From contig DJPL01000026.1 of the NCBI GenBank assembly GCA_002437415.1, forward strand, positions 195 through 27,788: a stretch of 27,594 bases of DNA, written 5' to 3'. Below, one piece after another: positions 22,136 through 27,594 of the stretch (the stretch's first letter is position 1; every line of letters starts with the position of its first letter). The position numbers and the translations under genes are program-made. Source of the stretch: Ruminococcaceae bacterium UBA6413. Lineage in GTDB: Bacteria; Bacillota; Clostridia; Oscillospirales; Ruminococcaceae. Under the pieces are notes generated by a model. It made no database searches. It was not told where the DNA came from and was given only the letters and a program-made list of their open reading frames with translations.

Positions 22136-23145
22136 ATAATAAAAAGGTTTTAGACTTCATCGGTAAGAGAAAAATACTCTTTGCGATACCGATAGTAATT
22201 GTCGTAATTACGATTATTTTCAACTGCATTTTCGGCGTACAGATGGCTATCGAGTTCAAGGGCGGTACAATGCTGACATACAGCTATACCGGAGAGATCG
22301 ATACTAATGCTGTAAAGAAGGTAGTTGAGGGTGAAAACTACGGTGCGGTTACCGTTACGACGGGTTCTTCAATGAACAGCACGCTTGAGACCGTTGAGAT
22401 CTCGTTCTCATCTTCTGAGGGACTTACTGCCGATAAGCAGACGGCTTTATCGGATAAGCTTCAGGAGTCCTTCAAGGACAATGAGCTTTCGCTTGTAAAC
22501 AGTCAGGACGTTAATCCCACATCGGGTACCGAGTTTTTCTTGAAGTGCCTTGTTGCGGTACTGTTCTCGTTCATTCTGCTTGTTATCTATATAGCATTCA
22601 GATTTAAGAAGATCGGCGGTCTTTCGGCAGGTGTGTTCGCACTTGTTGCGCTGGTCCACGACTGCTTCATGGTTTATGCGGTGTTTGTATTCTGTCGTTT
22701 CCCGATCGACGCGAACTTTATGGCGGTCGTACTTACCGTACTCGGTAACTCGATCAACAACACCATCGTTGTATATGACCGTATCAGAGAAAACCGTAAC
22801 CTTTACGGCAACTCGCTTTCGCTCAAAGAGCTTGTCAACATGAGTATTACTCAGTCGATAACACGTTCTGTAAACACAACAGTCACAACTGCTTTTGCAG
22901 TTCTCGCTATCTGCATTGTATGCGCTATCTGCGGTGTTACCTCGATAATGACATTTGCTATCCCTATGATGGCAGGTCTTATCTGCGGTACTTATTCTTC
23001 ACTGTGCATCTCGGGTCCCCTGTGGGTGCTCTGGCAGGAAAAGCACGGCAAGAACTATACAGACGCAGGAAAGAGCGATGGCAAGAAGGATACAAAAAAT
23101 CTTGCTTCCAAGGGAACTGTAGACGCAAAGAAGCTTATGGTATAA
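22132..23145 (+). CDS. secF: Protein translocase subunit SecF
   Basis: Partner of SecD in the export motor. 337 aa with six transmembrane helices, the N-terminal segment IEFKGGTMLTYSY, and the SecF block NSINNTIVVYDRIREN; most relatives have SINDTVVVFDRIREN, so Asp is changed to Asn here. The C-terminal tail is Lys-rich and cytoplasmic. It starts within the secD stop codon. After it comes a hairpin region with three mutually pairing segments before yfhO. Confidence 0.95.
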   Translation: MNNKKVLDFIGKRKILFAIPIVIVVITIIFNCIFGVQMAIEFKGGTMLTYSYTGEIDTNAVKKVVEGENYGAVTVTTGSSMNSTLETVEISFSSSEGLTADKQTALSDKLQESFKDNELSLVNSQDVNPTSGTEFFLKCLVAVLFSFILLVIYIAFRFKKIGGLSAGVFALVALVHDCFMVYAVFVFCRFPIDANFMAVVLTVLGNSINNTIVVYDRIRENRNLYGNSLSLKELVNMSITQSITRSVNTTVTTAFAVLAICIVCAICGVTSIMTFAIPMMAGLICGTYSSLCISGPLWVLWQEKHGKNYTDAGKSDGKKDTKNLASKGTVDAKKLMV

Positions 23146-23150
23146 TTGCC

Positions 23151-23216
23151 TGCGGCTTGTAAACTCAATCGATATTAAAAGCCGCACAGTACATTAGTCC
23201 TTTGCGGCTTTTGAAT
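23151..23216 (+). terminator. Terminator after secF with a competing upstream segment
   Basis: AAAAGCCGCA (23177-23186) pairs with TGCGGCTTTT (23203-23212), followed by a T-rich stretch, making an intrinsic terminator. The same left arm can instead pair with TGCGGCTT at 23151-23158. The three segments could form alternative structures, as in an attenuator upstream of yfhO, or may be simple duplication. Confidence 0.7.
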
Positions 23217-23279
23217 TTAAACCGTATATTCAGTTAAAAATACCAAATGGGAGAGAAGTATATATTCCCGGAGGACGTT

Positions 23280-26021
23280 TTGAAAAGAGATATTACTAAA
23301 AAAATTACAACACATTTTAATACTGTTATGCACAGTCCGAAACTGTGGCTCACGCTTATAATACCTCCGATAGCCGTTATTATAATAGGGCTTGCGGTAT
23401 TTGCGGGCAACGGACTGTATCCGTTCGGCGACAAAACGCTTGCGTGGTGCGATATGCATCAGCAGGTACTGCCGCTGTTACTGGATTTTAAGGATATACT
23501 TGAGGGAAAGGGCGACTTTCTGTTCAACTGGCAGAATGCCGGTGGAATGAATTTCCTCGGTGTTTTCCTGTTCTTTATATCAAGCCCGTTTTCACTTCTT
23601 GTAGTATTTGTAGACAAAGCGGATATGATGGTCTTTATGAACATTATGACGCTTATGAAAATGGCTGTCTGTGCGATCACGGCAAACGCGTATTTCCGCA
23701 CCTGTCATAAGAAGCTTGACGTTGTTTATTCGGCACTGTTCAGCGTGATGTATGCATTCAGCGGGTACTCCATGCTGTTCTATCAGAACACGGTATGGCT
23801 TGATGTAATGTATTTCTTCCCGCTTCTGCTTATAGCGTTCAACTCGCTTATAAAGCGCAAGCGCATAGGCGGACTTATATTCTGCCTTGTCGGAATGCTG
23901 GTGCTTAACTACTACCTGAGCTATATGGTGGTGCTGTTCACGATACTGTTTTTCGGCGTTTATCTGTTTTTCAACAGAAAAAAGGGCGGAGTAAACGGCA
24001 TTGCACCGAGGTTTATACTCGGCTGTGCTGTCGCCGCGCTTATATCTGCGGTCGTATGGCTGCCGAGCTTTATACAGTATCTCTCATCGGCAAGAGGCGC
24101 AAATGTACTTGAGGGTTTGTTTGAGTCGACTGTATTCGCGGGAATATATACAAACCTGCCGCTGATATTCTGCACGGGATTTTCCGTTGCGGCGTTTATA
24201 GTGTATTTTCTGCGCAAAAAAAGCAAGAACAGTAGGTTTTATGCCGTTATGGCGTTTCTTATGCTGTTGCCGGTAGTTTTTGAGCCGATAAATAAGATGT
24301 GGCATACAGGCGACTATATGGCATTCCCTATGAGATACGGCTATATGACCACGCTTATGATGCTGACATATGCTGCTGTCAAGCTGTCGCACGCGAAGCC
24401 AGGAGATTACGCCGAAAGAAGCAAAAAGGGATATCTTATAGGTGTGCTCGTGCCGAGCGTTGCATTCTTCGGATTTACGGTATGGTATTATTATAATTAC
24501 AAGAATGGACTGGACGCATATGTTTCTACATTGTGGGGAAACATGGAATCGTTCTGCCTGCTTGTTATAATTTTCTGCGGATTTACGGCGCTGTATGTTG
24601 TTACTATGGCGTTCGGAGTATTCAAAAAGCTGTCGTTCAGGTCTGTAGGGATAGTACTTGCGGTGATCGTTGCGGCAGAATGCGTGTTCAATGCGAATGT
24701 GTATATCGGAGCGGCGGCATACACGCCTGTAAAGTATAACAACGCGATGGAGCTTGCGGGCAAGATACCGCAGGACGATGACGATTTCTACAGGGTGAAG
24801 CTGTCGCAATGGCCTAAGAAATATTTTGACGCAAATCTTATAGGCGGACTCGGATATCCGACTATAGCGCACTATACGTCGCTTACTTCGGAGCACTATA
24901 TGTATGCGATGAAGCGACTGGGCTATTCTTCGTACTGGATGGAGGTCACGGGCAACGGCGGTACAGAGCTTACCGACGCGGTGATGAATATCAAGTATTA
25001 TGTGGAGAAATTCAGCGCAAGAGAGCCTGTTATATACCGTGACAGGAATTATTCTATCTATGAGAGCGAATTCTATCTGCCACTCGGTATAGTGACCGAC
25101 AGTGATTTATCGCAGTGTGAGGAGCTTCCTGCGGCTGAGCGTACGGTGATACAGGAATATTTTGCGGCAAATCTGCTGAATACAGGCGGCGATCTGCTGT
25201 TTACCAAATACGAGCATACCGGAAAAAAGAATATCAGTTATGCTCAGCGTGACGGAATTTACTATTTTACTCCGAAGAGCAAGGTCAGAACCGCAACCCT
25301 CAGCTATAAGCTTGAAATAGGCGATAAGCAGTCGCTGTATTTTGACTGCTTTGACCTGGTCACACGAAATATAAGTGAGCATATAAACGATTCGTTTGCG
25401 ATATATGTAAACGGAATAAAGATAGATCTTTCATTCCCGGGGCAGGACTCGAACGGACTGCTGTATCTCGGCGCATTTGAGAACGAGAGTGTAAGCATTG
25501 ATGTCGATGTCAATACGAGCACATATTGCTCGAGCTTCGGCATTATAGGACTGTCGCATGATAAGCTTGAAAAAGCTATAAGCAGGACAAAAACAGCCGA
25601 GCTGACGGTTGACGGTGGAAATATAAGCGGTACAGCTCAAGCGGATAAGGACGGACAGTGGCTGTTTCTGTCAGTGCCGTATGACAGCGGTTTTTCGGCT
25701 ACGGTGAACGGAAACAAGGCAGAGATATATCGCTGTATGACAGGATTTATGGCGATAAAGCTTGATGAGGGTCATAATGATATCGCGATAAGCTTCCTGC
25801 CAAAGGGACTTAAGGGAGGCGGCATATTGACTGTAGGCGGGCTTGTCGCGCTCGCGTTATATGTAATATTCCGCAAAAAGCTTGAAGCTGTATACGGGAA
25901 GGTCGAGGGCATATGCAGAATAGGCGTGTATGCGCTTCTTTGCGGTGTGCTGCTTGCGGTTTATATTCTGCCGCTTATAATCTCGGAAATCGGAAATATA
26001 TACGCGGCTGTAAATCAATAA
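23280..26021 (+). CDS. yfhO: YfhO-family membrane protein
   Basis: A large polytopic membrane protein of the YfhO family, which in Gram-positive bacteria is linked to glycosylation of cell-envelope polymers such as lipoteichoic acid. 913 aa: about 12 transmembrane helices in the first ~490 residues and again one or two at the C-terminus, with an extracellular beta-rich domain between. The early GLYPFGDKTLAWCDMHQQ and WQNAGGMNFLG blocks fit the GT-C type fold of this family. Start: TTG at 23280 has GGAGG 5 bp upstream; an ATG at 23247 in the same frame has no ribosome binding site. The sugar donor and acceptor are unknown. It is followed after 20 bp by a TIM-barrel gene, probably co-transcribed. 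Confidence 0.88.
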   Translation: MKRDITKKITTHFNTVMHSPKLWLTLIIPPIAVIIIGLAVFAGNGLYPFGDKTLAWCDMHQQVLPLLLDFKDILEGKGDFLFNWQNAGGMNFLGVFLFFISSPFSLLVVFVDKADMMVFMNIMTLMKMAVCAITANAYFRTCHKKLDVVYSALFSVMYAFSGYSMLFYQNTVWLDVMYFFPLLLIAFNSLIKRKRIGGLIFCLVGMLVLNYYLSYMVVLFTILFFGVYLFFNRKKGGVNGIAPRFILGCAVAALISAVVWLPSFIQYLSSARGANVLEGLFESTVFAGIYTNLPLIFCTGFSVAAFIVYFLRKKSKNSRFYAVMAFLMLLPVVFEPINKMWHTGDYMAFPMRYGYMTTLMMLTYAAVKLSHAKPGDYAERSKKGYLIGVLVPSVAFFGFTVWYYYNYKNGLDAYVSTLWGNMESFCLLVIIFCGFTALYVVTMAFGVFKKLSFRSVGIVLAVIVAAECVFNANVYIGAAAYTPVKYNNAMELAGKIPQDDDDFYRVKLSQWPKKYFDANLIGGLGYPTIAHYTSLTSEHYMYAMKRLGYSSYWMEVTGNGGTELTDAVMNIKYYVEKFSAREPVIYRDRNYSIYESEFYLPLGIVTDSDLSQCEELPAAERTVIQEYFAANLLNTGGDLLFTKYEHTGKKNISYAQRDGIYYFTPKSKVRTATLSYKLEIGDKQSLYFDCFDLVTRNISEHINDSFAIYVNGIKIDLSFPGQDSNGLLYLGAFENESVSIDVDVNTSTYCSSFGIIGLSHDKLEKAISRTKTAELTVDGGNISGTAQADKDGQWLFLSVPYDSGFSATVNGNKAEIYRCMTGFMAIKLDEGHNDIAISFLPKGLKGGGILTVGGLVALALYVIFRKKLEAVYGKVEGICRIGVYALLCGVLLAVYILPLIISEIGNIYAAVNQ

Positions 26022-26041
26022 TCTGAAAGGAAGTAACGAAA

Positions 26042-26839
26042 ATGGATATCGGCGTATCAACAGCGTGTCTATACCCGCTTGAAACGGAAAAGGCACTTTA
26101 TGAGCTTGCAAAGCGCGGCGTGAAAAATGTCGAGATATTCATAAACTCAGTCGACGAGCTTGAAGGACAGGTGCTTGTCGAGCTGAGAAGGATAATCGGC
26201 GAATACGGGATAAACGTAAAGTCAATGCATCCGTTTTCGTCACCTATGGAAACGCTGTTCCTGTTCGGCGATTATCCCAGAAGGACCGAGTATCTTATAG
26301 ATATTTATAAGAGATATTTTGAGGTGATGGAGGAGCTTGGAGTAAAAGTGTTTGTTCTTCACGGCGCGATGCTCAGCTCCAAAGTGCCCGACGAGAGATA
26401 TATGGAGCGTTATCTGAGGTTATATCGAACGGCTAAGGAATTCGGCGTAACAGTCGCGCAGGAGAATATATGCTACTGCAAAAGCAGCAGTGTGAAGTTT
26501 ATCGAGGATATGATAGCACAGCTCGGTGATGAGGTGAGATTTGTAGTCGATCTGAAGCAGGCGAGAAGAAGCAATGTAGATCCGTTTAAATTGCTGGATA
26601 TAATTGGAAACAAGGTCGTACATATGCACGTCAGTGACGGTGACGGAAGCTGTGATTGTCTGCCGATAGGAAAGGGAAGCTTTGATTTTAACCTCCTGTT
26701 CAAAGAACTCGACAAAATTTCTTATGATAATGCTATGATAGTAGAGCTGTACCGTGAGAATTATAAGAGCTATGATGAGCTTGCGGTATGCGCAAATAAT
26801 ATGCAAAAGCTCTATGATAAGTATAAAATGGGAATTTAA
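26042..26839 (+). CDS. Sugar phosphate isomerase/epimerase-like TIM-barrel protein
   Basis: A 265-aa protein of the xylose-isomerase-like/AP endonuclease 2 TIM-barrel superfamily. It shows GVSTACLYPLE at the N-terminus, HPFSSPMETLF with a metal-type histidine, VLHGAM, AQENICYC with the conserved glutamate, VVDLKQARRS, VVHMHVSDGDGS and MIVELYREN. These are the usual metal-ligand positions of sugar isomerases and epimerases, so an active metal enzyme is likely. The substrate cannot be told. AAAGGAAG lies 7-8 bp before the ATG, and the gene begins 20 bp after yfhO, so a role in the same envelope sugar pathway is possible. Confidence 0.85.
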   Translation: MDIGVSTACLYPLETEKALYELAKRGVKNVEIFINSVDELEGQVLVELRRIIGEYGINVKSMHPFSSPMETLFLFGDYPRRTEYLIDIYKRYFEVMEELGVKVFVLHGAMLSSKVPDERYMERYLRLYRTAKEFGVTVAQENICYCKSSSVKFIEDMIAQLGDEVRFVVDLKQARRSNVDPFKLLDIIGNKVVHMHVSDGDGSCDCLPIGKGSFDFNLLFKELDKISYDNAMIVELYRENYKSYDELAVCANNMQKLYDKYKMGI

Positions 26840-26852
26840 CTGCGGAAAAAGC

Positions 26853-26881
26853 TTGAAATAAGGCAGGAAATGTGTTAAAAT
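26853..26881 (+). promoter_or_regulatory. Promoter of nrdR
   Basis: TTGAAA (26853-26858), a 17-bp spacer and TAAAAT (26876-26881), 39 bp before the nrdR ATG. Confidence 0.78.
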
Positions 26882-26920
26882 ACATAAATACCAAGGAAAG
26901 AGCGAAAGCGAGGAATTCGT

Positions 26921-27370
26921 ATGAAATGCCCTGAATGCGGATATGAGGACAGCAAGGTAATCGACAGCAGACCTGCGGATAATAAAATTCGCAGAAGACG
27001 TGAATGTCTGTCTTGCAAGTGCCGGTTTACTACCTATGAGATGGTGGAAACAATACCGCTTATGGTCGTAAAAAAAGATAACACGATAGAGCCGTTTGAC
27101 CGCGACAAGCTGATCAACAGGCTTGCGAGAGCTACGGTAAAACGTCCTGTACAGATAGAGGATCTTGAAAAGATGGTCGAGGATATTGTACAGGGGCTGA
27201 AAAATCAGTTCAGACGCGAGGTTACTTCCGATGAAATAGGAGAGCTTGTGCTCCGCAGACTTAAGGATATTGATAAGGTCGCTTACATAAGGTTTGCATC
27301 GGTTTATCGTGATTTTAATGACATAGACAGCTTTGTAAGAATTATATCGGAGCTGAATGACGAAAAGTAA
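26921..27370 (+). CDS. nrdR: Transcriptional repressor NrdR
   Basis: Zinc-ribbon/ATP-cone repressor of ribonucleotide reductase genes. 149 aa, the usual family length. The zinc ribbon is at the N-terminus: MKCPECGYEDSKVIDSRPAD with two Cys, then CLSCKCRFTTYE with the second pair. The ATP-cone follows from ~residue 46 (VVKKDNTIEPFDRDKLINRL to IRFASVYRDFNDID). It senses ATP/dATP and binds NrdR boxes upstream of nrd genes; no nrd gene is in this window. An AAGGAAAG-type ribosome binding site lies further upstream of the ATG than usual. Confidence 0.97.
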   Translation: MKCPECGYEDSKVIDSRPADNKIRRRRECLSCKCRFTTYEMVETIPLMVVKKDNTIEPFDRDKLINRLARATVKRPVQIEDLEKMVEDIVQGLKNQFRREVTSDEIGELVLRRLKDIDKVAYIRFASVYRDFNDIDSFVRIISELNDEK

Positions 27371-27491
27371 AATCTTTTCGATCTTGTCGGTATAAGATAA
27401 AGAAAACCGGCAGACTTTCAACACGGTTGTCAACGTATGTTGAGAACTAGATGTTGAGGGCGAAAAACTGCATATTGTGGTTGTTAACATT

Positions 27492-27534
27492 TTGCACAAG
27501 AGCGGAATATGATGAATAAAATCCATTTGTGCAA
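27492..27534. repeat. Inverted repeat TTGCACAA-N27-TTGTGCAA upstream of the last promoter
   Basis: Perfect 8-bp arms at 27492-27499 and 27527-27534, ending 19 bp before the -35 box at 27554. The shared core TGCACAA/TTGTGCA is the same as in the repeat at 212-241. Core-to-core distance is 34 bp here and 23 bp there, a difference of 11 bp, about one helical turn. Confidence 0.4.
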
Positions 27535-27553
27535 CATTTAAATGAAAAATGTG

Positions 27554-27582
27554 TTGACAAAGCGGGAAAAGCGTGATATAAT
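27554..27582 (+). promoter_or_regulatory. Perfect promoter for a gene beyond the window
   Basis: TTGACA (27554-27559), a 17-bp spacer with an extended TG, and TATAAT (27577-27582). The gene it serves starts outside the window. The rest of 27371-27594 has no gene; it holds this promoter, the inverted repeat and several GTTGAG/GTTGTCAAC-like repeats. Confidence 0.88.
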
Positions 27583-27594
27583 AGACAAGCACTC

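Noticed and set aside
24084..24896. 270-codon minus-strand frame
   Set aside because: It is antisense to yfhO, has no ribosome binding site and no recognisable domain.
26420..27592. Long minus-strand reading frame of 390 codons
   Set aside because: It runs antisense through the isomerase-like gene and nrdR, both clearly coding, and its protein shows no domain and has a composition typical of shadow frames.

Overview
The window looks like chromosomal DNA of a Ruminococcus-type gut Firmicute (Oscillospiraceae). The grounds are a moderate-to-low GC content, strong consensus sigma-A promoters and AGGAGG ribosome binding sites. The gene content also fits: a GH94 cellobiose phosphorylase, a GH5 cellulase-like lipoprotein, RNase Y, NrdR, YfhO and an Agr-type peptide signalling locus. 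This is inference from gene content; no 16S gene is present.

Layout. 1-2.8 kb: cellobiose phosphorylase behind a strong promoter with a LacI/CcpA-like site in its spacer. 2.9-4.8 kb: a thioredoxin-reductase-like flavoprotein that has lost both NADPH motifs, convergent with a diacylglycerol/lipid kinase. 5.0-7.5 kb: an accessory pair, an AAA_14/DUF4143 ATPase and a Fic-domain protein whose promoter is covered by palindromes. 7.5-8.13 kb: gene-free DNA packed with small hairpins, including a recurring 47-48 nt two-tier hairpin whose stems change with compensation, plus fragments resembling the tRNA 3' end, next to tRNA-Leu(CAA). 8.4-11.6 kb: RNase Y behind a structured leader, then the GH5 lipoprotein. 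11.6-13.3 kb: two leftward lipoproteins, one a transglutaminase-like protein. 13.4-14.8 kb: XRE regulator, a 74-aa RDAC-like protein and a TcdA/ThiF-type E1-like enzyme. 14.9-15.3 kb: a promoter-to-terminator unit with no convincing gene. 15.3-18.2 kb: a complete agr locus on the minus strand, agrA-agrC followed by agrB-agrD. 18.4-19.0 kb: tRNA-Pro(GGG) and nine ~42-bp repeats carrying a small palindrome. 19.1-27.4 kb: purB, secD-secF, yfhO, a TIM-barrel isomerase-like protein and nrdR. The window ends just after a perfect promoter for a gene outside it.

How the parts work together. The GH5 lipoprotein (outside the cell) and cellobiose phosphorylase (in the cytosol) fit a beta-glucan to cellobiose to glucose-1-phosphate route. 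In the agr locus, AgrB should process AgrD and export the cyclic peptide; AgrC should sense it and AgrA respond. The promoter of agrBD carries two TTCAGGAA repeats spaced exactly 21 bp, the geometry expected of a LytTR regulator, so a positive feedback loop is likely. AgrD has serine where most family members have cysteine, which predicts a lactone rather than a thiolactone signal.

The most noteworthy items are the agr locus with its predicted serine lactone and LytTR site, the structurally conserved hairpin cluster beside the Fic gene, the helically phased 42-bp palindrome array, and the flavoprotein that probably does not use NADPH.
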